Of a stretch of DNA of 64,000 nt, positions 28,248-37,767 are shown piece after piece; position 1 is the first letter of the stretch, and each line of letters starts with the position of its first letter. Origin of the DNA: Brevundimonas poindexterae (lineage in GTDB: Bacteria; Pseudomonadota; Alphaproteobacteria; Caulobacterales; Caulobacteraceae); the NCBI RefSeq assembly GCF_020524625.1, contig NZ_JAIVLL010000002.1:682001-746000 (forward strand). The letters run 5' to 3'. Both the position numbers and the translations under genes were made by a program. The notes under the pieces were generated by a model that saw only the letters and a list, made by a program, of their open reading frames with translations, did not search any database and was not told the DNA's origin.

Positions 28248-29072
28248 TTAGGCGGCCGCCAACCGGCGCGACCGCTCCCGCTTCACGACTTCCCGCGCGA
28301 GCTTGAGATAGGCCTGGCTGCCGGCGCATTTCAGATCGTAGATCAGGGCGGGCTTGCCATAGGACGGCGCCTCGGAGACGCGCACGTTCCGGGGAATGAC
28401 GGCGTCATAGACCTTGTCGCCGAAGTGGGCGCGGACATCGTTGGCCACCTGCCCCGACAGGGCGTTCCGCCGGTCGTACATGGTCAGCACCAGTCCCTGG
28501 ATTTCGAGCCGGGGATTGAGGTTGTGGCGGACCATTTCGATGGTCTTCATCAGCTGGCTCAGGCCCTCAAGGGCAAAGAACTCGCACTGCAACGGCACCA
28601 GCACAGCATCCGCGGCCGCCATGGCATTCAGGGTCAGCAGGTTCAGCGACGGCGGGCAGTCGATCAGGACATAGTCATACCGGGTCTGACCGCTGCGGGC
28701 GTGCGCCGACAGGGCGTCGCGCAGACGGAAAGAGCGACGATCGGCCTGACTCAGCTCGATCTCCACGCCGGACATGTCCGGGTCGGCCGGAATGATGTGC
28801 AGGCCGGGTACGGCCGTCTCCACCGCGGCCTCGGCCACGGCCCTACCATCGGTCACGACGTCATAGATGGTCACCCGGCGCGTTTCACGTGAAACACCCA
28901 GGCCGGTCGAGGCATTGCCCTGCGGATCCATGTCGACGATCAGAACCGACTCGCCGATCGCGGCCAAGGCCGTGCCGAGGTTGATGGCGGTCGTGGTCTT
29001 GCCCACCCCGCCCTTCTGATTGGATACCGCCAGGACTCGGGGTCCGGGTTTGGTCTCAGAGAGGACGGACAC
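28248..29072 (-). CDS. parA: Chromosome-partitioning ATPase ParA
   Basis: This 274-residue Walker-type ATPase moves ParB-parS complexes across the nucleoid. The deviant Walker A NQKGGVGKTTTAINLG, with its signature Lys, is near residues 18-33, and VLIVDMDPQGNASTG follows. The GTG start at 29072 is chosen because GGGAG lies upstream and it gives a normal N-terminus; a longer start at 29114 exists. It overlaps the rsmG end by 17 bases. A perfect parS site lies within the coding region at 28881-28896. Confidence 0.95.
   Translation of the reverse strand: MSVLSETKPGPRVLAVSNQKGGVGKTTTAINLGTALAAIGESVLIVDMDPQGNASTGLGVSRETRRVTIYDVVTDGRAVAEAAVETAVPGLHIIPADPDMSGVEIELSQADRRSFRLRDALSAHARSGQTRYDYVLIDCPPSLNLLTLNAMAAADAVLVPLQCEFFALEGLSQLMKTIEMVRHNLNPRLEIQGLVLTMYDRRNALSGQVANDVRAHFGDKVYDAVIPRNVRVSEAPSYGKPALIYDLKCAGSQAYLKLAREVVKRERSRRLAAA
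28881..28896. promoter_or_regulatory. parS site inside parA
   Basis: CGTTTCACGTGAAACA contains the perfect 14-base parS core GTTTCACGTGAAAC. It lies inside the parA coding region, about 8.8 kb from the CtrA sites of the origin region. Confidence 0.92.
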
Positions 29073-29685
29073 GGCGGAGGCTCCCGATGCGGACGATACG
29101 GCCCCGCGCGTCACTCAGCGAGGGCTTCAGCTCAGCCTCGAATTTCCAGGATTTACGGGCCTGGCGCAACTCCTCCTCGGCCCGTTCCCCCTTGAGAAAC
29201 ACGGCTTGTGCACCCCTATCCATATAGGGCTGTGCATAACCGAGCAGGCGCTCCAGCGGGGCGACCGCGCGGGCCGTGACCCGTTCCACGGTGACCGACT
29301 GTTCCTCGGCCCGCCCATGGACAACGGTTGCAGGGAGATTGAGCTCCGCCACGAGCGCCGACAGGAAACGACAGCGTTTGCCCAAGCTGTCGATCAGCCA
29401 GACATGCGCGTCCGGCTGGTCCTTCAACAGTATGGCCAAGATTACACCGGGAAAGCCGGCCCCCGCCCCAAGATCGGCCCAGGTCCGCGCCCCGGATTCC
29501 AGCTCGAGCAGCTGGGCACTGTCCCAGGCATGCCGGGACCAGAAGTCCGGGAGGGTGTCCGGTCCGACCAGATTCATGACCTGGTTGGTCTCGGTCAGGC
29601 GGTCGAGGAACAGGCGCAGCTCGTCCATGCGCGCGTCTGCGGCCCCGGTGCGGGCCTGGAACGCCTCGGCCGTACTGACGGTCAC
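29056..29685 (-). CDS. rsmG: 16S rRNA (guanine-N7) methyltransferase RsmG
   Basis: This 209-residue SAM-dependent enzyme methylates G527 of 16S rRNA. The SAM-binding [21 protein letters not shown] is near residues 71-91 and [12 protein letters not shown] precedes it. It overlaps mnmG by 4 bases (ATGA) and parA by 17 bases, so the block mnmG-rsmG-parA-parB is one tightly packed operon in the classic origin-proximal order. Confidence 0.95.
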   Translation of the reverse strand: MTVSTAEAFQARTGAADARMDELRLFLDRLTETNQVMNLVGPDTLPDFWSRHAWDSAQLLELESGARTWADLGAGAGFPGVILAILLKDQPDAHVWLIDSLGKRCRFLSALVAELNLPATVVHGRAEEQSVTVERVTARAVAPLERLLGYAQPYMDRGAQAVFLKGERAEEELRQARKSWKFEAELKPSLSDARGRIVRIGSLRRVRPL

Positions 29686-31538
29686 GCGGCCACCCGGCCT
29701 TTTTTCACATGAGCGAGCAGGGCTGTCAGCGCACCGGGCGTCATGCCTTCGATGCGCGAAGCCTGACCGAGGGTCAGGGGGCGGATGCGGGCCAGCTTCT
29801 CGCGCACCTCGGACGACAGTCCGCCAAGGGCGGCATAATCCAGATCGGCGGGCAGGCTGAGCCCTTCCTCGCGCTGCAGGGCCTGGGCGTCGGCGGACTG
29901 CCGATCCAGATAGCCGGCATAGGTGGCTTCGATGGCCAGCTGCTCGCGGACGGCCGGGCTCCAGTCGTCGAGCCCCGGATGGACCGCCCGGAACTGGTCG
30001 AGGGTGACGCCCGGATAGGCCAGCAGGTCCCGCACGGACCGGCGCTGCCCGTCGGCATTGACCCGTATGCCGAGCTTGTTCGCCTCACCCGGCGTGAAGC
30101 GCGTCTGGTTTGCCCAGGTCAGGGCCTCGTCAAGCTGGTGTCGCTTGGCCTCGTGGACCCGGCGCCGCTCGGCTCCGGCCAGTCCCAGCTCAATGGCCAG
30201 AGGCGTCAGGCGACGGTCGGCATTGTCGGCCCGCAGGCTGAGGCGATATTCGGCCCGGCTGGTGAACATGCGGTAGGGCTCGGTCACACCGCGTGTGACC
30301 AGGTCGTCGATCATCACCCCGATATAGGCCTGGTCGCGGCGCAGGACGACGGCGTCTTGACCCGAGGCCGCGCGGGCGGCGTTCAGACCGGCCATCAGGC
30401 CCTGGGCCGCCGCCTCCTCATAGCCGGTCGTACCGTTGATCTGTCCGGCCAGATAGAGGCCCGGCCGTGCCTTGACCTCCAGCGTGGGCAGCAACTCGCG
30501 CGGATCGACATAGTCATATTCGATCGCATAGCCGTAGCGCATGACCTCGACCGCCTCGAGCCCCGGGATGGTGCGCAGGAAAGCGTCCTGCGTCGTGTCC
30601 GAGACCGAGGTCGAGATGCCGTTCGGATAGACGGTCGGATCGTCCAGACCCTCGGGTTCGAGGAAGATCTGGTGGCTGGTCTTGTCCGCGAACCGGACGA
30701 CCTTGTCCTCGATGGACGGGCAATAGCGCGGCCCCCGGCCGGACAGGTGACCGCCATAGACAGCGCTCTCGCCCAGATTCTCGGCGATGATCCGGTGGGT
30801 CTCTTCGGTCGTATGGGTGATGCCGCAGGCGATCTGGGGCACGGTGATCCGGTCGGTCAGGAAGCTGAAGGGCACGGGCTCGGCGTCAGCCTGCTGCATC
30901 TCCAGCTGGTCCCAGGCGATGGTACGGCCGTCCAGACGCGCGGGGGTGCCGGTCTTCAGTCGACCGAGGGCCAGACCGGCGGCGTGCAGATCTGCGGCCA
31001 GCCCCGTCGAGGGCGCCTCGCCATGACGGCCGGCGGGGATGCGCTGATCCCCCCGGTGGATGACGCCGTTGAGGAAGGTGCCGGTCGTCAGGACCACGGC
31101 CGCGGCGCCGAGCGTCTCGCCCGCCTCAGTCTCGATACCGATCACGCGGTTGCCGTCCATGAGCAGGCGATGCGCCGTGCCGGCCATCCGTTCGAGATTG
31201 GGCGTGGCGGCGAGTTCGGCCTGCATGGCCTCGCGATAGAGACGGCGATCGATCTGCGAGCGGGGACCCTGAACCGCGGCGCCCTTTGACCGGTTCAGCA
31301 TGCGGAACTGGATGCCGGAGACATCAGCGAGCCGGCCCATGATGCCGTCCAGGGCGTCGATCTCGCGGACAAGATGGCCCTTGCCGAGGCCACCGATGGC
31401 CGGGTTGCAGCTCATCTCGCCGATGGTGTCGAGCCGCTGGGTCAGAAGCAGGGTCCGGGCGCCCGCGCGCGCGGACGCCGCCGCGGCTTCGCAGCCCGCG
31501 TGCCCTCCCCCGATGACGATGACGTCAAAACGCTTCAT
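29682..31538 (-). CDS. mnmG: tRNA uridine-34 modification enzyme MnmG
   Basis: This 618-residue FAD enzyme works with MnmE to add carboxymethylaminomethyl groups to wobble U34. The FAD-binding [21 protein letters not shown] is at the start, and [10 protein letters not shown] and [17 protein letters not shown] lie mid-protein. The start at 31538 gives the usual length; four earlier codons are possible. mnmE lies 64 bases upstream, with a parS site in between. Confidence 0.96.
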   Translation of the reverse strand: MKRFDVIVIGGGHAGCEAAAASARAGARTLLLTQRLDTIGEMSCNPAIGGLGKGHLVREIDALDGIMGRLADVSGIQFRMLNRSKGAAVQGPRSQIDRRLYREAMQAELAATPNLERMAGTAHRLLMDGNRVIGIETEAGETLGAAAVVLTTGTFLNGVIHRGDQRIPAGRHGEAPSTGLAADLHAAGLALGRLKTGTPARLDGRTIAWDQLEMQQADAEPVPFSFLTDRITVPQIACGITHTTEETHRIIAENLGESAVYGGHLSGRGPRYCPSIEDKVVRFADKTSHQIFLEPEGLDDPTVYPNGISTSVSDTTQDAFLRTIPGLEAVEVMRYGYAIEYDYVDPRELLPTLEVKARPGLYLAGQINGTTGYEEAAAQGLMAGLNAARAASGQDAVVLRRDQAYIGVMIDDLVTRGVTEPYRMFTSRAEYRLSLRADNADRRLTPLAIELGLAGAERRRVHEAKRHQLDEALTWANQTRFTPGEANKLGIRVNADGQRRSVRDLLAYPGVTLDQFRAVHPGLDDWSPAVREQLAIEATYAGYLDRQSADAQALQREEGLSLPADLDYAALGGLSSEVREKLARIRPLTLGQASRIEGMTPGALTALLAHVKKGRVAA

Positions 31539-31588
31539 GGGCTGCCACATAGGCCAAAACCGGTCGTTTCGCCACCACGGGCCCGGAT

Positions 31589-31604
31589 TGTTTCACGTGA
31601 AACT
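31589..31604. promoter_or_regulatory. parS site between mnmE and mnmG
   Basis: TGTTTCACGTGAAACT holds the perfect parS core and differs from the ideal 16-mer in one outer base. It overlaps the mnmE stop codon (31603-31605). Confidence 0.92.
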
Positions 31605-32922
31605 ATTTGCCGATGCAGAAGGTGGAGAAGACTTCGCCAAGGACATCTTCGACCCCAATCTGCCCCGTGATGCGGGCGAGGGCATCGGCGGCGCGCCGGA
31701 GATCTTCCCCGGCGAGTTCGGGCGCAGAGGACAGGCGCCCCTGCGCCGCCTGCACCGAGCCCAGCACGTCCTGAAGCCGCCGGCGGTGTCGGGCCCGCGT
31801 CAGGGCCGGAAAATCGCCGCCGCTCAGGTCACTGGCCAGACGCTCGGCCAGCCAGCTATCAAGCCGATCCATGCCCTTCCCATCCGTGGGCGAGACGACA
31901 AGCGACTGTACGTCCGCCCCGCCTTTCGGCCAGTTGGTGCGGCCGAGATCGGCCTTGGTGCACACCCGGAGGTCGCCGGGCCGCACCAGTCCGAGAGCGG
32001 GCCCGTCGACGGGGTCGCCGGGCGCGACCACCCAGAGACGCAGGTCGGCCTCCTCGGCCCGGACCCGGGCACGACGGACACCTTCAGCCTCGACCGGGTC
32101 GTCGCTCTCGCGAAGCCCCGCCGTATCCGACAGGGTCACCGCATAGCCCCCGAGGGTCAGGGTCGCATCCAGCACATCGCGCGTGGTGCCGGCGATCGGC
32201 GTCACGATTGCGGCTTCCCGTGAAACGAGGGCGTTGAACAGGGACGACTTGCCGGCATTGGTCTCGCCGATCAGGACGATGCGATACCCGTCGCGGATCC
32301 GTTCGCCGCGCTGACCATCGGCCAAGGCCGCCTCCAGATCGGCTTCGAGCGAGGAGAGCACCGGCGCTGCCCTCTGGGCGAGGGCATCGGGGACATCCTC
32401 GTCGGGAAAGTCGATTTCGGCCTCGACGAGGGCCAGAGCCGTCAGCAGGTCCCGCCGGAAGCCCCCATAGACCTCGGCCAGCGCCCCGCCGAGCTGACCG
32501 AGCGCCTGCGCTGTCTGTTCGGTCGTTTCGGCATCGATCAGGTCGGCGACGGCCTCGGCCTGCGTCAGGTCCAGCTTGCCATTCTCGAAGGCCCGGCGCG
32601 TAAACTCTCCCGGTTCGGCCGGCCGGACGCCCAAGGCAGCAAGAGCGTCGCTGACGCCTTCGACGACCGCCCGTCCTCCGTGGAGATGGAGTTCGACGCA
32701 GTCCTCACCGGTGTAGCTGTTCGGCGCCTTGAACCGCAGCACAAGCGCCTGGTCCAGCTTCCGGCCCTCGTGTCGAAGATCCCGCACCACGGCCTTGCGC
32801 GCCGGGGGACAGCCCGCCCCCAAGTCGGCGAGCACGCGGTCACAGTCTGGCCCGGACAGGCGGATGACAGCGACCGCGCCCCGACCCGGCGGCGTCGCCA
32901 GAGCAAAGACGGTGTCCGTCAC
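31603..32922 (-). CDS. mnmE: tRNA modification GTPase MnmE
   Basis: This 439-residue GTPase partners MnmG in wobble-uridine modification. It has the N-terminal folate-binding domain (FALATPPGRGAVAVIRLSG), the GTPase domain with G1 GETNAGKSSLFN near residue 224 and G2/G3 IAGTTRDV and DTAGLRE, and the conserved C-terminal FCIGK including the catalytic Cys. It lies upstream of mnmG on the same strand. Confidence 0.96.
   Translation of the reverse strand: MTDTVFALATPPGRGAVAVIRLSGPDCDRVLADLGAGCPPARKAVVRDLRHEGRKLDQALVLRFKAPNSYTGEDCVELHLHGGRAVVEGVSDALAALGVRPAEPGEFTRRAFENGKLDLTQAEAVADLIDAETTEQTAQALGQLGGALAEVYGGFRRDLLTALALVEAEIDFPDEDVPDALAQRAAPVLSSLEADLEAALADGQRGERIRDGYRIVLIGETNAGKSSLFNALVSREAAIVTPIAGTTRDVLDATLTLGGYAVTLSDTAGLRESDDPVEAEGVRRARVRAEEADLRLWVVAPGDPVDGPALGLVRPGDLRVCTKADLGRTNWPKGGADVQSLVVSPTDGKGMDRLDSWLAERLASDLSGGDFPALTRARHRRRLQDVLGSVQAAQGRLSSAPELAGEDLRRAADALARITGQIGVEDVLGEVFSTFCIGK
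32213..32226. promoter_or_regulatory. Degenerate parS-like site inside mnmE
   Basis: GCTTCCCGTGAAAC matches the parS core at 12 of 14 positions. It lies between two perfect parS sites and might be a weak ParB site, or chance. Confidence 0.35.
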
Positions 32923-32929
32923 CGCACGC

Positions 32930-33154
32930 TCACTTGGTCGCGGCTTCCATCATGCGACGGAACTGCTCCTGGGCCTGAAGGCCGAAGCCGGTCCAGGTCT
33001 TCATCAGCTCTTCCGGCTGCATGGCCGCCATATTGTCCGACATGCGCTTTTGCATCTCGGAGACCATGGCCTCGTTCAGCGGCGTCACATCGGGCAGTCC
33101 CATGAAGGCGCGCGCCTCGGCGGGGGTGCAGTCGATCTCGATATTGACCTTCAT
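32930..33154 (-). CDS. DUF6489-like small protein
   Basis: This 74-residue acidic, helical protein contains IDCTPAEARAFMGLPDVTPLN near the start and ends with a helix (EQFRRMMEAATK). It resembles the DUF6489 family found upstream of mnmE in alphaproteobacteria, though the number is from memory. Function unknown. A GAGAC-type purine site precedes the ATG at 33154, and mnmE begins 7 bases downstream, so they are probably co-transcribed. Confidence 0.72.
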   Translation of the reverse strand: MKVNIEIDCTPAEARAFMGLPDVTPLNEAMVSEMQKRMSDNMAAMQPEELMKTWTGFGLQAQEQFRRMMEAATK

Positions 33155-33169
33155 GATGTCTCCTTTGTC

Positions 33170-33203
33170 CTACCGCTCGGTTCGCGGAACCTCGCTGCTT
33201 GAG
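33170..33203 (+). repeat. Dispersed intergenic repeat, copy 2
   Basis: This unit matches 15074-15107 at 31 of 34 positions. It lies in the 112-base spacer between rho and the DUF6489 gene, directly beside a parS site. Confidence 0.6.
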
Positions 33204-33205
33204 GA

Positions 33206-33221
33206 CGTTTCACGTGAAACA
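33206..33221. promoter_or_regulatory. parS site next to rho
   Basis: CGTTTCACGTGAAACA holds a perfect parS core, identical to the site in parA. It is the origin-closest of the three perfect sites, about 4.5 kb from the CtrA sites. Confidence 0.92.
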
Positions 33222-33266
33222 CGGCCTCAAGTAGCCTCGCGCCGCGTGCGAGGCGATAGGGCCAGA

Positions 33267-34667
33267 TTAGGTGTTCATCGACTGGAAGAAGTCCGAGTTG
33301 TTCTTGGACTGGCGCAGCTTGTCGAGCAGGAATTCGATCGCGTCCTGCGGGCCCATCGGATTGAGAATGCGGCGCAGGACATAGGTCTTGGCCAGCTGAT
33401 CCTTCGGCGTGATGAGGTCTTCCTTGCGGGTGCCGGACTTGAGCACATCGATGGCCGGGAAGATGCGCTTGTCAGCGACCTTGCGGTCCAGAACGATTTC
33501 CGAGTTACCGGTGCCCTTGAACTCTTCGAAGATCACCTCGTCCATCCGGCTGCCGGTGTCGATCAGGGCGGTGGCGATGATGGTCAGCGAGCCCCCCTGC
33601 TCCACATTCCGGGCGGCACCAAAGAAGCGCTTGGGCCGTTGCAGGGCGTTGGCGTCCACACCGCCGGTCAGCACCTTGCCCGACGACGGGACGGTCGCAT
33701 TGTAGGCGCGGCCCAGACGGGTGATCGAGTCGAGCAGGATCACGACATCCTTCTTGTGCTCGACCAGGCGCTTGGCCTTTTCGATCACCATTTCGGCCAC
33801 GGCCACGTGGCGGCTGGCGGGTTCGTCGAAGGTCGAGGCGACGACCTCGCCCTTCACTGTCCGCTGCATGTCGGTCACTTCTTCCGGCCGCTCATCGATC
33901 AGCAGCACGATCAGGAAGACCTCGGGGTGGTTGGCCTCGATCGACTTGGCGATGTTCTGCAGCATGACCGTCTTGCCGACGCGCGGCGGGGCCACGATCA
34001 GGCAACGCTGGCCCTTGCCGAGCGGGGCGACGATGTCGATCACGCGGCCCGAGCGATCCTTCAGCGTCGGATCCTGGATTTCCATGTGAAGCCGCTCTTC
34101 CGGATAGAGCGGCGTCAGGTTGTCGAACAGGACCTTGGTCTTGACCGTCTCCGGGTCTTCCAGATTGATCGTGTCGACCTTGAGCAGGGCGAAATAGCGC
34201 TCACCCTCCCGGGGACCGCGGACGGCGCCGTGGATGGTGTCCCCCGACCGCAGGCCAAAACGGCGGATCTGCGAGGGCGAGACATAGATGTCGTCGGGAC
34301 CGGGCAGGTAGTTGGCATCCGAGCTGCGCAGGAAGCCGAAACCGTCGGGCAGGATTTCGAGCACCCCGTCGGCAATGATCTCGACCTCTTCCTCGGCCAG
34401 GGCCTTTAGGATGGCGAACAGCAGGTCCTGTTTGCGCAGGTTGGAGGCGTTCTCGACCTCGAGCTGTTCGGCGAAGGCGACCAGATCGGCCGGCGTCTTC
34501 TCGTTCAGCTCGGCGAGGGTGATGCGACCCGAGGGGACGATCGACTCGCCGTCGTCCTCATCCTCGTCGGACGCATCGACGTCGGTGGCCGGCGTATCGG
34601 CATGCGCGTCCTCTGCGGGCAGGACGTCAGTCGCGGGCGATTCAGGGGTCTCGGGGGTGTCGCTCAT
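33267..34667 (-). CDS. rho: Transcription termination factor Rho
   Basis: This 466-residue hexameric RNA helicase ends transcripts that lack intrinsic terminators. An acidic N-terminal extension (about residues 1-45, Asp/Glu/Thr-rich) precedes the RNA-binding domain with [29 protein letters not shown]. The ATPase has the P-loop [14 protein letters not shown] near residue 242 and a Walker B-like [16 protein letters not shown] near 323. The 235-base spacer 34668-34902 holds a GGCCTTAAGGCC palindrome at 34734-34745 and no clear promoter. Confidence 0.97.
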   Translation of the reverse strand: MSDTPETPESPATDVLPAEDAHADTPATDVDASDEDEDDGESIVPSGRITLAELNEKTPADLVAFAEQLEVENASNLRKQDLLFAILKALAEEEVEIIADGVLEILPDGFGFLRSSDANYLPGPDDIYVSPSQIRRFGLRSGDTIHGAVRGPREGERYFALLKVDTINLEDPETVKTKVLFDNLTPLYPEERLHMEIQDPTLKDRSGRVIDIVAPLGKGQRCLIVAPPRVGKTVMLQNIAKSIEANHPEVFLIVLLIDERPEEVTDMQRTVKGEVVASTFDEPASRHVAVAEMVIEKAKRLVEHKKDVVILLDSITRLGRAYNATVPSSGKVLTGGVDANALQRPKRFFGAARNVEQGGSLTIIATALIDTGSRMDEVIFEEFKGTGNSEIVLDRKVADKRIFPAIDVLKSGTRKEDLITPKDQLAKTYVLRRILNPMGPQDAIEFLLDKLRQSKNNSDFFQSMNT

Positions 34668-34902
34668 GGGAACTCACACAGGCGCTGCCTCCTGCAGGAC
34701 CACCCCGCAGAAGAAAAACACCAATAATTTCAAGGCCTTAAGGCCGTCAGGAAGGCTCCGCCATCTGCAGGGTCGCTCTCGCGAAGGGGATTGGGCAAAT
34801 GGGGAGAAGAGAAGGGCACCGCCCGGGGGGCGGCTCGGGACCACGGAAACCACGCCACCCGCTCCGGGTCAAGCCCGGGCCAAGCTCCAGGGGGTGGGGC
34901 GC

Positions 34903-35373
34903 CTAGCGCGTCCCCCACTCCAGCGTCACGGACAGCACCATGACGATGGCGATGACGAAGGGCACCTCATTGGTCATCCGCCAGAAGCGCCCGGTGCGGA
35001 CGGAGGTGCCGGCCTGGATGCGGCGGAACTCGGCCGACAGATAGCCGTGCCAGCCACTGAGCGCGAAGACGCCCGCGATCTTGGCCAGCATCCACGGCTG
35101 ATGCGCGAAGCTCCAGTCCGCGCCCTCACCGCTGCGCAGCCAGAACAGCCAGAGGCCAAAGGCCCAAGCTGCGATCATGGCCGGGTTGAGGATGATCTTC
35201 AGCAACCGCCTCTGCCAGACCCGCAGCAGGCCCCGCATCTCGGACCGGAGCGGCTCGGGCTTGTCCGCCTGTTCGGCGTCATAGGCATAGAGCCGAGGCA
35301 GAAAGAGCAGGCCGGCCATCCAGGCGATCACCGCAAGGATGTGCAGACCCCTGGCCAGATCATAGGCGTTCAT
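34903..35373 (-). CDS. hemJ: Protoporphyrinogen oxidase HemJ
   Basis: This 156-residue membrane protein has about four helices and the family motifs ARGLHILAVIAWMAGLLFLPRLY near the start (with the essential His) and MLAKIAGVFALSGWHGYL. It oxidises protoporphyrinogen IX in heme synthesis where HemG and HemY are missing. The start at 35373 overlaps the hemH stop (ATGA). Together hemE-hemH-hemJ give three late heme steps in one operon. Confidence 0.9.
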   Translation of the reverse strand: MNAYDLARGLHILAVIAWMAGLLFLPRLYAYDAEQADKPEPLRSEMRGLLRVWQRRLLKIILNPAMIAAWAFGLWLFWLRSGEGADWSFAHQPWMLAKIAGVFALSGWHGYLSAEFRRIQAGTSVRTGRFWRMTNEVPFVIAIVMVLSVTLEWGTR

Positions 35374-36431
35374 GCGGCAGCTCCCTCGACCGACCGCCCG
35401 CGGCAGGGACAGGCCTTCCAGTCCGACTGACACCCCGGGCCATAGGGCGCCGTACCCGTGCGACCCAGAGCCTCGATCACACCTTCGGCCAGCCCCGAGA
35501 TGAAGGCCGGGGCGACGCTGACGGTCGGCACCCGGATATAGGGCTGGATGCCGGCCTCATGGGCCAGTTCGGCATATTCGATGTCCAGCTCGACCAGGGT
35601 CTCGATGTGCTCCGAGACAAAGGCAATCGGGACGAGGACAACGCCGACGCCGTCCTTCGCGGCCTGTTCCAGCGCCTCGGGCGTCGACGGGCCCAGCCAC
35701 TTCATGGGCCCGACACGGCTCTGGTAGCACAGGGCCCAATCGCCGAGGCCCAGACGCTCGGCGATGGCGCGACAGCCGGCCTCGACCTGTTCGGCATAGG
35801 GGTCGCCCTTTTTCGTAACGAGCGACTCGGGGATGCCGTGGGCCGAGAACAGCACCCGGACGGGGGCCTCCCCCGCCTTCTCCAGCCCCTCGCGGATCAG
35901 ATCGGACTGGGCCGCGACCCAGCCGCCGGCCTGCGGATAGCAGCAGATGGTGCGGCTGACACCGGGGCCGCGATAGGTCTCGTGCCACAGCTTCAGCGAC
36001 GAGGCCGTGGTGGTCGTGGAAAACTGCGGATAGAGCGGCAGAAGTACGATCTCGTCGGGGGCAAAGGCCTCGACCTCGGCCGCCACCTCGGCGGTCATCG
36101 GATGCCAGTAGCGCATGCAGATGAAGGCGCGGATGTCGTCGACCGGCAGGCGGTCGGCCAGCGCGCCTTCCAGAGCCCCCGACTGGGCCCGCGTTCCCGG
36201 CAACAGGGGCGAACCGCCGCCCATAAAGGCATAGTTGGCTTGGGCGCTCTTTTCGCGGCGGCTGGAGATCAGGCGGGCGAGGGCCGTCCGGAACAGGCCC
36301 GGCAGGCCGATGATCGCCGGATCATTGAACAGGTTGAACAGGAAGGGCCTGACCGAGTCCGGTCGGTCCGGTCCCCCCAGATTGAACAAGACGACGGCGA
36401 TGCGCCGCCCCTGACCCGTCGCCGACCCCAT
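35370..36431 (-). CDS. hemH: Ferrochelatase
   Basis: This 353-residue enzyme inserts Fe2+ into protoporphyrin IX. It shows VVLFNLGGPDRPDSVRPFL at the start, MRYWHPMTAEV near residue 107, VLFSAHGIPESLV with the catalytic His near 195, and PIAFVSEHIETLVELD near 273. The start could be ATG 36431 or the GTG one codon before; both overlap the hemE stop. Late position in hemE-hemH-hemJ matches pathway order. Confidence 0.96.
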   Translation of the reverse strand: MGSATGQGRRIAVVLFNLGGPDRPDSVRPFLFNLFNDPAIIGLPGLFRTALARLISSRREKSAQANYAFMGGGSPLLPGTRAQSGALEGALADRLPVDDIRAFICMRYWHPMTAEVAAEVEAFAPDEIVLLPLYPQFSTTTTASSLKLWHETYRGPGVSRTICCYPQAGGWVAAQSDLIREGLEKAGEAPVRVLFSAHGIPESLVTKKGDPYAEQVEAGCRAIAERLGLGDWALCYQSRVGPMKWLGPSTPEALEQAAKDGVGVVLVPIAFVSEHIETLVELDIEYAELAHEAGIQPYIRVPTVSVAPAFISGLAEGVIEALGRTGTAPYGPGCQSDWKACPCRGRSVEGAAA

Positions 36432-37465
36432 CACTGCGCCCCGATCCGCTTCAGCACCTGCTCCACATGGGCGATCGGCACATCCGGCAGGATCCCGTGG
36501 CCCAGGTTGAAGATCCAGGGCCCCTGCCCCCAGGCCTCCATCAGCTGGTCCACCCGTCGGTCCAGGGCCGGACCGCCGGCGCGCAGCAGCAAGGGATCCA
36601 GCGCCCCCTGGATCGGCTTGATCGCCTGCACCCGGCGACCGACCTCAAGCGGGCAGGCCGTATCGAGGGCGACCGCCTGAACATCGCATTGCCGCGCATA
36701 CTGCTCGGCGAGGGCAGCCGAGCCCCTCGGAAAGCCGATCAGGGGCACGGTCACGCCCAGTTCCCGCACCCGCGCGACCAGCTTCTGATGCGGCGCGAGC
36801 ACCAGGGTCTCGAACAGGTCATCCGGCAGCCCCTCGGCCCAGCTCTCGAAGATCTTGAGCACCTGGGCGCCGGCATCGGCCTGCATCTTCAGATAGTGGG
36901 CCGTCGACTCCACCAATATGTCCAGAACGGCCGAAACCGTCTCCGGGTCCCGATAGTAGAAGCTGCGGGCCTGGGCGCGCTCGCCCTTGCCGATCGAGCG
37001 GCTTTCGCCGTCGAGCATATAGGTGGCGACCGTCCAGGGCGCGCCGGCAAAGCCGATCAGGGTCCGCTCGGGGTCCAGGGCGGACCGCACGCGCGACAGG
37101 GTCTCGCCGACCGACGACAGGGCCTCGCCTGCGCCTTCGGCCAGGTCGCGCATGGCGGCCGGATCCGGCAGGGCGCCCAACCGCGGCCCCTCGCCCGCCT
37201 CGAACCAGACCTTCTGGCCCAGGGCACGCGGGATCAACAGGATGTCGGCAAAGACAATGGCCGCATCGAACCCGAAGCGCCGCATGGGCTGAAGTGTGGC
37301 CTCGGCGGCCTTCTCCGGATCGAGACAGAATTCGATGAAGCCGGGCGTCGTGGCTCTCAGCTCACGATACTCGGGCAGGTATCGACCCGCCTGTCGCATG
37401 AACCAGACCGGAGGGCGGTCGGTGACCTCGCCCCTCAGGGCCTTCAGCAAGCGCGTATCCGTCAT
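36431..37465 (-). CDS. hemE: Uroporphyrinogen decarboxylase
   Basis: This 344-residue heme-pathway enzyme removes four carboxyl groups from uroporphyrinogen III. The N-terminal signature PPVWFMRQAGRYLPEYRE is near residues 19-36, with FADILLIPRALG near 72 and GFAGAPWTVATYML near 139. It is the first gene of hemE-hemH-hemJ and faces away from the replication-origin region, as in Caulobacter. Confidence 0.97.
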   Translation of the reverse strand: MTDTRLLKALRGEVTDRPPVWFMRQAGRYLPEYRELRATTPGFIEFCLDPEKAAEATLQPMRRFGFDAAIVFADILLIPRALGQKVWFEAGEGPRLGALPDPAAMRDLAEGAGEALSSVGETLSRVRSALDPERTLIGFAGAPWTVATYMLDGESRSIGKGERAQARSFYYRDPETVSAVLDILVESTAHYLKMQADAGAQVLKIFESWAEGLPDDLFETLVLAPHQKLVARVRELGVTVPLIGFPRGSAALAEQYARQCDVQAVALDTACPLEVGRRVQAIKPIQGALDPLLLRAGGPALDRRVDQLMEAWGQGPWIFNLGHGILPDVPIAHVEQVLKRIGAQ

Positions 37466-37687
37466 GGAGCGGCTTTAGGCCGGGAAGCGCCGGACCTCAA
37501 GCGGACGAAATGCCCCGCTTCTCTTCTCTTCTTCTCATTCAGGAATCCTGAAAGTGAAGATAGCAGGTAGGGCCGGGGACGACGGGGATAGTTCGGGCGC
37601 GAAAGCCCCGCCAGGCGGGCCTTCCCACAGGCGACGGCGCGGGGTGAGGGGGCCCTGTGCAGGCCCTGTAGAAACCGGGGATAATCC

Positions 37688-37702
37688 TTAACCAATCCTT
37701 AA
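37688..37702. promoter_or_regulatory. CtrA site 1 in the origin region
   Basis: TTAA-N7-TTAA, perfect spacing, at 37688-37702. In Caulobacter, CtrA bound to such sites blocks replication start. Confidence 0.85.
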
Positions 37703-37752
37703 CAGGCGGGCGTTCGGCGAGGGACCCGTGCCGGGGACCGTCTGTGCCCGGA

Positions 37753-37767
37753 TTAAGATCTCATTAA
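37753..37767. promoter_or_regulatory. CtrA site 2 in the origin region
   Basis: A second perfect TTAA-N7-TTAA, starting 65 bases after the start of site 1. Confidence 0.85.

Noticed and set aside
29695..29708. T-rich run that looks like a terminator tail
   Set aside because: It encodes the Lys-rich C-terminus of mnmG on the minus strand and has no preceding stem.
33186..33209. GGAAC and CGTT near the rho / DUF6489 spacer, resembling an EcfG promoter
   Set aside because: Spacing is 15 bases, not 16-17, and it points against both neighbouring genes. The bases belong to the repeat and the parS site.
34734..34745. GGCCTTAAGGCC palindrome upstream of rho as a CtrA or regulator site
   Set aside because: It lacks the TTAA-N7-TTAA spacing, and no promoter elements are aligned with it.
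37621..37640. CTTCCCACA as a DnaA box
   Set aside because: Only 6 of 9 positions match the consensus; too weak to list as a separate site.
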